Source: Streptomyces sp. NRRL F-5122 (GTDB lineage Bacteria > Actinomycetota > Actinomycetes > Streptomycetales > Streptomycetaceae). Taken from it: a stretch of DNA of 11,398 bases. A program made the position numbers and the translations under genes. The first letter of the stretch is position 1. The number at the start of each line of letters is the position of its first letter. The notes under the pieces were generated by a model, which worked only from the letters and a program-made list of their open reading frames with translations, did no database searches and had not been told where the DNA came from. Below are positions 1-7,425 of this stretch, in pieces. The stretch covers positions 1 to 11,398 of the forward strand of contig NZ_LMWH01000010.1 of assembly GCF_001507435.1 (NCBI RefSeq), in the 5' to 3' direction.

Positions 1-738
1 ACCGGCCGCTTGTCAATGAGTCTAACGGCCCCGCCCCCGGGCAGTTCTGCACGAGCCCGCACCCCTGGGGCGCGGTGGCCGACCGGAGTCAGCCCGGCGC
101 CGCGCCAGCGCTGGCCGCGGCTCATCCGTCGCCTTCTTGCGCACCCGCGTGCGCTCCCGGGCGCCCGTACCGGCCGGGAGCCGGTGCCTGTCCGGGCGGC
201 TGCTGGGGCGTCCGTACCGGGTGGGCACGTCTGCCGGCGGCGGGCCTCGGAGGGCCTTCAGCGGCCCTCAGCGGCGGCCGGGATGTGCACCGGCCGGGCA
301 CGGGGTCTCTCATCGGCGCTGAACGTCAGGCTGCCAGGCCCTCGGGGCACCCCAACTAGCCGGCGCACAGTGCGGGTTCGCTGGAAGTCCGGAACTCGGG
401 TGCGCTGGAGCCCGGTTGCATTGCGGCCGGGCTTCGCCCCCTTGGGACCCGCGGTTCTCTCCAGCCGGGGGAAGGATCGCGCACCCGTGCAGTGCGCCGC
501 GCGGGGCGTACTGCGGCCGCACCCGACAACCGGTTCGTAACTGTTCGCTGTCCGTGTCGGCGGGCAGCGATTCGTCCGTCCCGGAACTTGTCCCTGTCGC
601 GGTGGCCGGCGCCCTGCCGATCCCGTGCGGCCGGTCGGCCGGTTCGGGGCCAGGACGGCGCGGGCTCGTGGAAAGTTCTCGTCTCTGGAAGTAGGTCGCG
701 TGCTACTGCCGCTACGGCAGCCCTCGCGCAGGCACGTC
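1..738. other. GC-rich stretch with no recognisable gene
   Basis: I see no supportable gene here. Open frames exist on both strands (for example 10-540 plus and 258-740 minus), but their translations are Arg/Pro/Gly/Ala-rich low-complexity sequence without hydrophobic segments or family motifs. None keeps the strong third-position G/C bias of the real genes further right over its full length. No tRNA, rRNA or tandem repeat array was recognised. It may be non-coding or strongly decayed coding DNA. Confidence 0.5.
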
Positions 739-768
739 ACGCCCCGGGACTGTGCGGCCTCGGGGCGT
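739..768. repeat. Inverted repeat upstream of a possible start site
   Basis: Arms ACGCCCCG (739-746) and CGGGGCGT (761-768) are perfect 8-bp complements around a 14-nt loop. About 30 nt downstream, on the plus strand, lies a good Shine-Dalgarno (AAGGAGA, about 798-803). The hairpin could be a leader structure or the terminator-like remnant of an earlier gene, but it has no T-run after it. In DNA this GC-rich such a repeat could arise by chance. Confidence 0.3.
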
Positions 769-806
769 CAGGCCTGTCGGAGCGTCCTGGCCACAGAAGG
801 AGAAAC

Positions 807-1000
807 GTGGTGAACACGGTCCGCACGCCAGCAGCCCGCGGAACGACACGGCACGCGGCTTTTGCACGGCACGGTCCGGCCCGCTGCGCCTGCACGGTCC
901 CAGGCCGCCGCGCGGCGCCCTGCCGTACTGGCGGCGCCCGGGCACCCCGTGTTGCAACGCTGAGGGCTCGTCCCCGTCCGGTCGCGGGCAGGCGGGTCGC
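807..1000 (+). pseudogene. Possible start of an unidentified or decayed gene
   Basis: A well-spaced Shine-Dalgarno (AAGGAGA) precedes two tandem GTG codons (807 and 810), the best-looking plus-strand initiation signal in the left 2 kb. The reading begins VVNTVRTPAARGTTR. It then turns into Arg/Pro/Cys-rich sequence with poorer third-position G/C and runs on antisense through the DUF6114 remnant until 1511. I do not recognise a family. The likeliest readings are a short lost gene whose frame breaks within about 100 nt, or a chance signal. The end coordinate is arbitrary. Confidence 0.2.
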
Positions 1001-1001
1001 C

Positions 1002-1432
1002 TCAACTCGACCGGTCGTGGGGTTGCACCGGGTCCGTGGCCGGTGGGTCGGCGGCAGAGATCCGCTCGAGTCCCACCGTCTCCTCCATATCCCCCCGTCC
1101 TTCCCGGTCCGTCCGTTCGTCCCGGCCCTCGAGCCGTTCCTGCTCGTCCTTCCCTTTTCGCCCACCTCGGTCCGACACGTTCTCCAAATCTGCCCCTTCC
1201 TCCCAGTCCTGCGGGCTCTCGCGGTCCTCCTCCGCTGGGGCGGGTCGGGTGCGGGCATCCAGGCGCAGGCGAGGGAGCGGCCGATCAGGCCGCATGTGAG
1301 TCCCAGGAACAGGCCGCCGAAGTTGGAGAGGGGGAAGGAGGTCAGGGAGAGCAGCAGGGCGGCCATTCCGGCGAAGACACGGTGCTGCTGCTGGAACCAC
1401 AACGTCAGGACCAGGACGACGAGGAGGACTCA
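1002..1432 (-). pseudogene. Decayed DUF6114 family membrane protein gene
   Basis: After an in-frame TGA (1430-1432) the minus strand reads VLLVVLVLTLWFQ and then HRVFAGMAALLLSLTSFPL and SNFGGLFLGL. This matches the last two membrane helices of DUF6114 proteins, whose genes usually sit directly downstream of a DUF6230 gene in Streptomyces. Three lesions are visible. The N-terminal part (about the first two helices) is missing. The TGA sits where the family as I recall it has a glycine, so it could be a single GGA-to-TGA change. Near 1240-1260 the coding signal moves to another frame (PAPAEEDRESPQDWEEG and onward), which ends at 1002 and supplies the acidic hydrophilic tail typical of the family. 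The purine-rich minus strand here is explained by that Glu/Asp/Lys/Arg-rich tail. Family identity comes from memory of family sequences and from gene order. The function of DUF6114 proteins is not established. Confidence 0.7.
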
Positions 1433-1528
1433 GATGTTGAGGGGTGCGCCCGTATCCGGTGCGTTCGCCCCGCGGCGGCCCCCGGAAGGGGTGGGGCCGC
1501 GGAAATGGTGAGGGGTGTCGGTGGGGGG

Positions 1529-2152
1529 TTAGAAGCAGGGGTTGTTGCCTTGTTCGACGCGCATGCGGAAGTTGGGGACGTTGAGGGTGCCGGCGGAGGT
1601 TGCGACTGAGATGACGCGTACGTTTTTGAGTACGACGGACTGTGCCTGCTGGGCGAATACGTTGGGGTCGAACCAGCGCGAGTTTCTGTCTTTGGGGTTG
1701 ATCGGCCCTTTGGTGACGGCGCCTGCGGCGACGCCGATGTCGATGTTGTTGGTGTTGGCCCGGGCGGCTGCGACGGAGGTGGCGTCGATGAACAGGTTCG
1801 CCGCCTCCACTGGTCGTCCGGTGCCGCCGGTCACTACCAGGGTGTAGGGGCCCAAGACGGGGATGGGGATGACCACGGACAGGCACAGCCTGTTGATCTG
1901 CGCGTGTCGGAATCCCAGGACCACGACGGGCACGAGGGTGCCTTTGCGGGTCACGTCGACCATGGGGTAGATGCTCACGCCCCGGCCGCGCAGGGTGTCG
2001 GCGGTGAGTTGGAAGCGCTGGCCTGAGATGAGGAACGACGCGGCCAGCGCTCCTTCGGCCATGCCGATGCCCAGGGCCGCGGCGGCGGCGAGGGAGGGGA
2101 CGAGGACGGCGCCGAAGCGTGTCCAGGACGTCCTGCCGGCGCGGTGCAGCAT
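1529..2152 (-). CDS. DUF6230 family protein
   Basis: This is a 207-residue protein with one N-terminal hydrophobic segment (about residues 13-35) that serves as an uncleaved anchor or signal. A beta-rich extracytoplasmic domain follows, with LISGQRFQLTAD, a conserved-looking Cys90 and a terminal NPCF (Cys206) that could form a disulphide. This pattern matches actinobacterial DUF6230 proteins, which are of normal length around 210 residues; some are mislabelled cholesterol esterase. No catalytic motif is visible and the function is unknown. The ATG at 2152 is chosen because GGAGGAG lies a few bases upstream and because the protein then starts like other family members. The frame is open further upstream to 2266 but without such a signal. 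Its usual partner gene, DUF6114, lies immediately downstream but is broken, so this gene may be losing its role. Confidence 0.85.
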   Translation of the reverse strand: MLHRAGRTSWTRFGAVLVPSLAAAAALGIGMAEGALAASFLISGQRFQLTADTLRGRGVSIYPMVDVTRKGTLVPVVVLGFRHAQINRLCLSVVIPIPVLGPYTLVVTGGTGRPVEAANLFIDATSVAAARANTNNIDIGVAAGAVTKGPINPKDRNSRWFDPNVFAQQAQSVVLKNVRVISVATSAGTLNVPNFRMRVEQGNNPCF

Positions 2153-2227
2153 GGCGCCTCCTCCGTCACGTACGGGACGCCTACCCGTGCCGGATGGAAA
2201 GGGGCGGGCGAAGTGCGGGTGGCTGCT

Positions 2228-2244
2228 GACGGAGTCTAGACTTC
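2228..2244. promoter_or_regulatory. Palindrome in the divergent intergenic region
   Basis: A 10-bp perfect palindrome AGTCTAGACT sits within GGAGTCTAGACTTCC, between the DUF6230 gene (minus) and the DUF6518-like gene (plus). It also contains a TAGACT hexamer that could act as a -10 element for the minus-strand gene, about 75 bp upstream of its start. AT-containing palindromes stand out against this GC-rich background, so an operator or promoter role is possible. No regulator can be assigned. Confidence 0.25.
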
Positions 2245-2370
2245 CGGGTCCGGCAGCCGACGGCATGTCAGATCGGCCGGTCGGGTGGTATGCCCTTCGT
2301 CCGGACCGGCCGCGGCGAACGGCTGTCCAGCATCCCCTGCGAAGGGGGATACGGCGGGACGCGCATTGAC

Positions 2371-2376
2371 TAGGCT
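2371..2376 (+). promoter_or_regulatory. Probable -10 element for a leaderless transcript
   Basis: TAGGCT ends 6 nt before the ATG at 2383, so transcription would begin at or next to the start codon. No Shine-Dalgarno is visible upstream of that ATG. TANNNT hexamers 6-7 nt ahead of the start codon are the known signature of leaderless genes in actinobacteria. No convincing -35 element is seen 17-18 bp upstream, which is common in this group. Confidence 0.5.
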
Positions 2377-2382
2377 GCCCGG

Positions 2383-2961
2383 ATGAAGATCACGGGGGCG
2401 GCGGTTGCTGGCTTGGTGTTCGGATCGCTGACCTCGCTCGCCAACGTGGTGTCGTCGCCCTATGGCCCGGCCGGGGCCCGCGTCGTGGGCAGTGCCGTGG
2501 CGAAGGCCGGCCCGGTGGTCAGCCTTTTGCTCGATGCCGGCTGGTCCTGGGCGGCGCTGGCTGTTGCGGTCGGATGGGCGGCAAGAACCCGCGGCCCCGG
2601 GGCGCTGGGCGGGGCGCTGGCGCCGGCGGCCGCGACTGTCTCGTACCACGTAGCGGACGCTTCCCTGTGGGACGCGGGCACCGACATGGTCGTATGGCTG
2701 GTCGTGGGGGTGCCCGTGGGACTGGTCCTCGGCCTGATCGGAGCACTCGTCAGGCGGCCGGGCCTGACCGGGTTGCTCGCCGCCCTGTTCGTCCCGGTGG
2801 GAGCCGCCGTGCAGATGGTGGTGATATCGCCCGGATCGGGCCTGATTGACGCAGGCCCCGCAACCGTGGCGGCAGACATCGTCTGGGCCGGGGCTGCGCT
2901 CAGCGCGACGTGGGCCCTTGGGCGGTTCTGGCGCCGGCGCCGCGCTCCGGGCACTGTATAG
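2383..2961 (+). CDS. Small integral membrane protein, DUF6518-like
   Basis: This 192-residue protein is almost entirely hydrophobic, with about five or six predicted membrane helices (roughly residues 4-22, 44-67, 72-90, 99-122, 126-147 and 158-182) and a basic C-terminus (FWRRRRAP). The segments LTSLANVVSSPYGP, LLLDAGWSWAALAVAVGW and VPVGAAVQM resemble actinobacterial DUF6518 membrane proteins as I recall them. The function is unknown; no transporter or enzyme motif can be named. Third-position G/C is high throughout and there are no internal breaks, so the gene looks intact. The ATG at 2383 lacks a Shine-Dalgarno but follows a -10-like hexamer, suggesting leaderless expression. It is divergent from the DUF6230 gene with a shared 230-bp upstream region, and it has no co-directional partner downstream. 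Confidence 0.75.
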   Translation: MKITGAAVAGLVFGSLTSLANVVSSPYGPAGARVVGSAVAKAGPVVSLLLDAGWSWAALAVAVGWAARTRGPGALGGALAPAAATVSYHVADASLWDAGTDMVVWLVVGVPVGLVLGLIGALVRRPGLTGLLAALFVPVGAAVQMVVISPGSGLIDAGPATVAADIVWAGAALSATWALGRFWRRRRAPGTV

Positions 2962-3239
2962 GGGATGCCGCCGATTTGAGGGACGGGGCCCTGGCACTGC
3001 CACGCGACGGGCACCCTTCAGAGAGTCTGGGGCTGGTGACGGCATCGTCGCGGAGCGCCGAACGGGGTGGCGTCGCAGCCGGCTACCGGGGGTGCGGTTC
3101 GCGAGGGAGGGGGAGACGGATGGCCCGTTGGTGGATCTCGTTCTCGGTGCCAACGCCACGCTCGCGCGCCGAAGCGGGTGCCGTGCCCAACGCCTGCCGC
3201 CGCCTTCCTGCCCGACGGCCTGCGTACCGAAGCCGCCCA
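2962..3239. other. Region without a recognisable gene
   Basis: No intact gene is supported. A purine-rich run (GGGAGGGGGAGACGG) directly ahead of an ATG at 3120 on the plus strand looks like an initiation region (MARWWISFSVP), but the frame stops at 3254 and degenerates quickly. It may be the upstream part of the frameshifted remnant at 3240-3470. Confidence 0.35.
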
Positions 3240-3470
3240 CCGCCGACCCGCTGAAACCACAACAGGTCTACGAGGCACCACCTGGTCGCCAGCTACACCG
3301 ACACGGTCCACCTCCTTGAGTGCGGCCGGTTCACCGACAAGGGGCCAACTCCGTTGTCCTCGACCGGTTCAGCGGCAAGACTCCCGCCGACGACCACGAT
3401 CAGCCGCTACCACTTACTCGACGGCACCTGGTGATCACGTCAGACGCCTGGGTCAGGATGAGGAGAGCGG
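3240..3470 (+). pseudogene. Frameshifted remnant of an unidentified protein gene
   Basis: The coding signal, judged by third-position G/C and natural-looking composition, hops between frames. The pieces in order are TADPLKPQQVYEA, then HLVASYTDTVHLLECGRFTD, then in a second frame NSVVLDRFSGKTPADDHDQ, then back to SRYHLLDGTW, then again to LVITSDAWVRM. Read together they make a continuous soluble-looking sequence of about 75 residues, so several small indels probably disrupted one gene. In the piece starting HLVASY nearly every codon ends in G or C. I do not recognise the family. The start of the original gene, possibly near the ATG at 3120, cannot be fixed. Confidence 0.5.
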
Positions 3471-3475
3471 GCGTA

Positions 3476-3797
3476 TCACGAGTCCGGCGGGGCTTGTTGG
3501 ACGAGTCCGAACGCCAGGACGGGCATGAGCAGGTACGGCATGTCCGGCATCGCCGCCGTGATCAGTACGGCGCCCGCGCTGCCGTTGCTTCCGCAAGCCA
3601 GCGCGACGGACGAACGTTCGCCCTGGCCCAGCCGAAGGGGTGTGCCAGCCGCGTGCCCCAGAAGGGATGACCGCGCCGCACACCGCAGTGGCTGCTGTCA
3701 CCGCGGCCCCGACCAGCAGAGGCCGCGGATGCGCCAGGCGGGAGCCGAGCGCGCCGCTGGCGTTGACGTAAGTCATGGACAGCGAGGCGAGCAGCAC
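3476..3797 (-). pseudogene. Remnant of a membrane transporter gene
   Basis: Two co-linear minus-strand pieces in different frames carry high third-position G/C and membrane-like sequence. The first (about 3797 to 3655) reads MTYVNASGALGSRLAHPRP and then LLVGAAVTAATAVCGAVIP. The second (about 3620 to the stop at 3476) reads GQGERSSVALACGSNGSAG, AVLITAAMPDMPYLLMPVL and AFGLVQQAPPDS. A frameshift around 3620-3655 separates them, and an in-frame TAG lies just before 3797, so the 5' portion is also lost. The second piece loosely resembles the C-terminal region of bile-acid:sodium-symporter or ACR3-like transporters (a basic residue, then ALA, then NG, then a hydrophobic helix). That identification is weak; a membrane-transporter remnant is the safer statement. 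Confidence 0.45.
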
Positions 3798-3912
3798 CTA
3801 CGCCGTGGACCTCGGCCCAGTAGGCATCTGACTCGGTTTGCTGTTCGGCCTCGCCGCAACAGCCGTCCTCCTCCTGCGGCGCTACCACAACGCCCCGACG
3901 GCTCGAGCCTAG
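3796..3912 (+). pseudogene. C-terminal remnant of a MATE-like exporter
   Basis: The plus strand reads TYAVDLGPVGI, an in-frame TGA at 3829-3831, then LGLLFGLAATAVLLLRRYH and a stop at 3910-3912. A glycine-rich turn followed by WxGLxxGL and a final helix with basic residues resembles the last helix of MATE-family multidrug exporters, where a tryptophan usually stands at the TGA position; TGG-to-TGA would be one substitution. Only about 38 codons remain, and the rest of the gene is absent upstream, where a minus-strand remnant abuts it near 3796. The family assignment rests on a very short stretch. Confidence 0.4.
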
Positions 3913-3984
3913 AAGCCGGCCGCCGCACATGATGCATCACACTGGATCAGCCGTCGGTGGACCCGAAAACCGCGCGGTAGAGCC

Positions 3985-4749
3985 TCAAGGCTCCAGACGG
4001 TAACCGTGGCCCCTCAGGGTGACGATGGAGGGCATGCGGCAGGGGCGGGCTGCTGCATCGGCTGCCTGGGCGAGGCGACGACGTAGACCGGCCATGGTGA
4101 CGTCCAGCGTCTTGGTGGGGCCGAACCAGTTCTCATCCCATACCTCCGCCATTAGGGTTTCGCGCGCAACTGCTGCGCCTGGACGCCGAGAAAGCACGAC
4201 GAGCAGCTCGAACTCCTTGGGCCGCAGAATGATCTCCTCGCCGTGCAAAGTGCATCGGCGCGCCGTGGTGTCGATGACCAGGTCATCGAGCCGTAGTGGT
4301 TGAGGTTCGGGCTCGGCCACCGTACGGCGGCGCAGATGGGCGCGGAGACGCGCGAGCAAGACCGTGAGGGAGAACGGCTTGACGAGGTAGTCGTCGGCGC
4401 CAGCATCCAGGCCGGCCACGATATCGATGTCGTCGGTACGTGCGGTAAGGATCATGATGAGGAGATCGGGACGGCGGGCACGCAGAGTGCGGGCGACGTC
4501 CAGCCCATCGGTGTCGGGCAGGCCCAGGTCCAAGAGGACGGCGTCGTAGGGGACGCGAGTGATCTCGGCAAGAGCCGCGGTACCTGTACGGCTCCAGGCC
4601 GAGGTGTACCCGTTGCTGCGCAGGCCCGTCTCCAGGTAATGCCCGATGGTGTCGTCGTCCTCGACGACAAGGACGCGCGGGGAGTTTCGATCCGGTGCCG
4701 TGGCCGTGCCCATGGTCGAAAGCGTAGGTCCCTTCAAGTTTTCCGCCAT
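3985..4749 (-). CDS. OmpR-family response regulator
   Basis: This 254-residue two-component response regulator has an N-terminal receiver domain (about 24-140) and a C-terminal winged-helix DNA-binding domain (about 150-254). Visible receiver residues are the acidic cluster Glu30-Asp31-Asp32, phospho-acceptor Asp74 in VLLDLGLPDTDG, the switch Thr102 and the conserved Lys124 in DYLVKPF. The C-terminal domain shows LRPKEFELL and a final RGHGYRLEP typical of OmpR/PhoB proteins. It is the last gene of the minus-strand operon, 24 bp after the permease stop, with AAGGG about 9 nt ahead of the ATG. An internal ATG at codon 13 could be an alternative start, since the receiver fold begins only near residue 24. 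Its likely partner is the histidine kinase at 9618, transcribed divergently from the far end of the operon. The likely target is the operon's own promoter. Confidence 0.95.
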   Translation of the reverse strand: MAENLKGPTLSTMGTATAPDRNSPRVLVVEDDDTIGHYLETGLRSNGYTSAWSRTGTAALAEITRVPYDAVLLDLGLPDTDGLDVARTLRARRPDLLIMILTARTDDIDIVAGLDAGADDYLVKPFSLTVLLARLRAHLRRRTVAEPEPQPLRLDDLVIDTTARRCTLHGEEIILRPKEFELLVVLSRRPGAAVARETLMAEVWDENWFGPTKTLDVTMAGLRRRLAQAADAAARPCRMPSIVTLRGHGYRLEP

Positions 4750-4773
4750 GTGTACAGCCCTTAAGCGCAGGCG

Positions 4774-7425
4774 TCATAGATCGCGGAGCTCCTCCACGGC
4801 GGGTCGCCGGGCTCCGCGGATACCATTCAGAGCCGCCGCCAGGATGGCGCCCAAGGCTGCGACTGCGGTGAGGGTCAGGTAGAGACCAGGTACGGCCAGA
4901 CTCGCCGGCGGTGGGTCGAAGACGCCGGTGAGTACCTTGACCAGCATTTCAGACAGGGCCCAGCCGATGAGGGCGCCTCCAGCCAGCCCGGTAGCGGCCA
5001 GCAGGAGTGCCTCAGTGATCACCATGCCACGGAGTTGGCGTTTCTTAGCGCCGAGGACCGTAGCGATGGCGAAGGTACGACGGCGTTCGGCCAGTCCCAG
5101 GGCCAGGACGAGTCCTCCGGATCCTGCGGCCAGCAGGACAGCGAAGACCAGTTCGATACGAGTGAGTCCCGCCAGGTCGACGGAGGTCAGGCTGGTACCC
5201 ACGGCTCCGCGGGTCTGCGTCAGGTCGGTGACCGTGGCGCTGGTGCCCAACTGCTTGCTGAGGTGAGCCGCGATCTGCTTCTGCCGGGTGCCGCCAGTGT
5301 CGAGCAAGAAGGCACCGACGGCGTCGCTGCCTGTTGCCTTGGCGATGTAGGCGGCGTTGGCGACGAAGAAACTGTCCTTCGGCGCGGTGGGGAACTCCTT
5401 GACGATGCCGGCGTAGTGGAACGGAACCGTGCGCGGTGCCTTGGTGCGGGTGTCCTGGATGCGGAGATTGACGGTGTCGCCGGGGGAGAGCTGGAAATCG
5501 TGGACGGTCTCTTCGCTGACCAGCAAGTTGTCAGGACGCTTGGCAAGTCGTTGCATCAGCTGCTGTGCGGTGCCGCCGGCGAAGTAGGCATCCTGGAGCG
5601 AGGTGGCCTGGGCCACGGTGCCAGGGCGTACACCATAGAGGTCCTGCAGGTCGGAGCCGACGTAGGCGAACCGGTGTTGGAGAGGCTCGACGTGCCGTAC
5701 GCCACTGAGTTTCAGGGTGTTCGAAATGCTCGGCGGAATGTTGACGCCGGGAGGTTCGCTGACGGTGACGTCTGCGCCGTTGGTCAGCCGGGCATCCACC
5801 TCGGCCTGCTGCTTGAAAGTGGAGTTGAACACGGCGGTGGAAAAAGCGAAGGAGACAGCCAAAGCAAGTAGGACTACCGATCGGGCGAGCGCGCGGCTCC
5901 GACGAGCCAGGGTGGCAGCGGTGGCGCTGGCCAGCGTAGCGGTGAGCGGTCGCGCCAGCCGGACCAGAGCAGGGCGGCCGTGGGCAAGAGCCAGCAGGGT
6001 GAGCCGCCAGACCAGCAGTGCTGCGCCCATCCACAGCAATATGGGGCCGAAGAAGGCCCAGTACGACACGGAGATGCTGGGCACCCCCTCCGGCGCGAGG
6101 ACGAGAGCGTATTGGTTGCCTGAAGAGGCACGGAAGACCAACCAAGAGCCTACGAGGAGGGCGAAGTCCACGCCGTAGCGCATCCACCAGGGGCTGCGGG
6201 GGTTTCGGGCGCCGGTCTCCTTGCGTGCGTCTGCGACAGTCACTGTGCGCAGATCGCCCAGAGCCGGAATGAGGACGGCTCCGGCGGCCATGGCAACGCC
6301 GAGAACGAAGGCGATCCCGTACCAGACAGCCCAAGTGGCCGCACCGGCTCCAAAAGAGGCGGTTCCGAAGGCGAGGCGACCGGTTAGAGCAGCGATGCTC
6401 AGTCCGATGAAACCACCGAAAAAGCCGATCAAAGCTGCTTCGAGTCCCGCGAGTGAAATGATCTGGCGGGGACGCAGTCCGCGCAGCCGCAGCAAGCTCT
6501 GTTCCTGGCGGCGCCTCTCCCCGCCGGCCGAAGCCACCGCCACGGTCAGCGCGGCGGCCAGAACGGCACCGGGCACGCCGAGAAAGAGGAAGAGGACCTG
6601 GGCATACAAGGCATCCTGGCGGGCGGAGTCGAGGGCTGCGCCGACGTTGTCGCCGACGAGTGCGCTGCCTGCTGAGCGGGCCTCCAGGTTGTGGGCGGCG
6701 CCGGTGACTGCCGTGAAGGCGGCCGCCGGGTCCGAGGGGAGCCGGGTGTCATCACGAGCCACATGTATCTGGGCCGTTGTTCCGGTGGCACCGCGGGTGA
6801 GAGCGGCGAACCGGTCGGCAGGCAGGATGATGACGTTGTCCGGGGGCGCGGTCGGCTGGGACTGACTGGGCGCGCCGACGGTCTGGAAGAGGGAGTCGGC
6901 TTGAGGCAGGTCGACCACGCCGTCCACCTTGACCTGACGTCGGTCTGCGCCCGGGAGCTGGATGTCGATGGTGTCACCAGGCACAGCATGCAAGTTGGAG
7001 GCGGTCTGCTGGGCAAGCAGGACACCGGTGGAAGACCCCGCCAGGTTGCGGATTTCGCCGGGGAAGCGGTTCTGGTACTCATCGGGCAGTCCGAGTGCCA
7101 TACCTGGGCCGGTGGTCTGGGTGCTGCCCTGCGTGTGGGCGGTGAAGCCGGTGGTGTGTGCGTAGCCAACCGGTACCGCTGTGCGAGTGTGACGTGTTTT
7201 GCGGACCAAGGACAAAATGGTGTTCGTATTGGCGCCCGGCTGTACCTGGATCTGCCAGTCGACAGCGACCGAGCGCAGGGCGCGTTCGGTCATGGTCGCC
7301 TTCGACGCCGTGAGGAAGGAACCAAGCGCGGCGACGAGCGCCACTGCCAGCGCAACGCCGGCCATGGCGGTCAGGAGCCGTCCGGTGCGGTGGCGGGCCA
7401 GGCCACTGGCCCAGGCGGAAATCAT
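4774..7425 (-). CDS. ABC transporter permease, FtsX/MacB type, ten helices
   Basis: This 883-residue integral membrane subunit has two FtsX-like units. The first has a helix at about 17-38, a large extracytoplasmic domain (about 40-270) and three helices (274-299, 322-349, 365-388). Two extra helices follow in the middle (about 417-433 and 454-476). The second unit has a helix at 513-535, another extracytoplasmic domain (about 540-750) and three helices (754-779, 802-826, 845-868). The cytoplasmic stretches before the second helix of each triplet (LLRLRGLRPRQI and ATVLGAKKRQLRG) are the coupling segments that contact the ATPases in this family. Such transporters act mechanically on periplasmic or extracytoplasmic substrates (lipoproteins, peptides, antibiotics) rather than forming a classical channel. 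The start overlaps the ATPase 2 stop by four bases (ATGA), with GAGGA just upstream, indicating coupled translation. The substrate cannot be read from the sequence. Confidence 0.93.
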   Translation of the reverse strand: MISAWASGLARHRTGRLLTAMAGVALAVALVAALGSFLTASKATMTERALRSVAVDWQIQVQPGANTNTILSLVRKTRHTRTAVPVGYAHTTGFTAHTQGSTQTTGPGMALGLPDEYQNRFPGEIRNLAGSSTGVLLAQQTASNLHAVPGDTIDIQLPGADRRQVKVDGVVDLPQADSLFQTVGAPSQSQPTAPPDNVIILPADRFAALTRGATGTTAQIHVARDDTRLPSDPAAAFTAVTGAAHNLEARSAGSALVGDNVGAALDSARQDALYAQVLFLFLGVPGAVLAAALTVAVASAGGERRRQEQSLLRLRGLRPRQIISLAGLEAALIGFFGGFIGLSIAALTGRLAFGTASFGAGAATWAVWYGIAFVLGVAMAAGAVLIPALGDLRTVTVADARKETGARNPRSPWWMRYGVDFALLVGSWLVFRASSGNQYALVLAPEGVPSISVSYWAFFGPILLWMGAALLVWRLTLLALAHGRPALVRLARPLTATLASATAATLARRSRALARSVVLLALAVSFAFSTAVFNSTFKQQAEVDARLTNGADVTVSEPPGVNIPPSISNTLKLSGVRHVEPLQHRFAYVGSDLQDLYGVRPGTVAQATSLQDAYFAGGTAQQLMQRLAKRPDNLLVSEETVHDFQLSPGDTVNLRIQDTRTKAPRTVPFHYAGIVKEFPTAPKDSFFVANAAYIAKATGSDAVGAFLLDTGGTRQKQIAAHLSKQLGTSATVTDLTQTRGAVGTSLTSVDLAGLTRIELVFAVLLAAGSGGLVLALGLAERRRTFAIATVLGAKKRQLRGMVITEALLLAATGLAGGALIGWALSEMLVKVLTGVFDPPPASLAVPGLYLTLTAVAALGAILAAALNGIRGARRPAVEELRDL

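Noticed and set aside
1080..1240. Pyrimidine-rich plus strand as a special DNA-structure element
   Set aside because: It is explained by Glu/Asp/Lys/Arg-rich codons of the DUF6114 tail on the minus strand.
492..1511. Plus-strand open frame of about 340 codons
   Set aside because: Low-complexity Arg/Pro composition, and it runs antisense across the DUF6114 remnant, whose membrane helices are recognisable on the other strand.
3966..3993. Two small hairpins (ACCGCGCGGT followed by TTT on the minus strand, and GAGCC/GGCTC over the response-regulator stop codon) as an operon terminator
   Set aside because: Stems are only 4-5 bp and the T-run is four bases at most; too weak to call in GC-rich DNA.
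5035..5871. Plus-strand open frame antisense to the permease gene
   Set aside because: Gly/Glu/Val-rich translation without motifs, fully overlapped by a well-supported permease; a GC-driven shadow.
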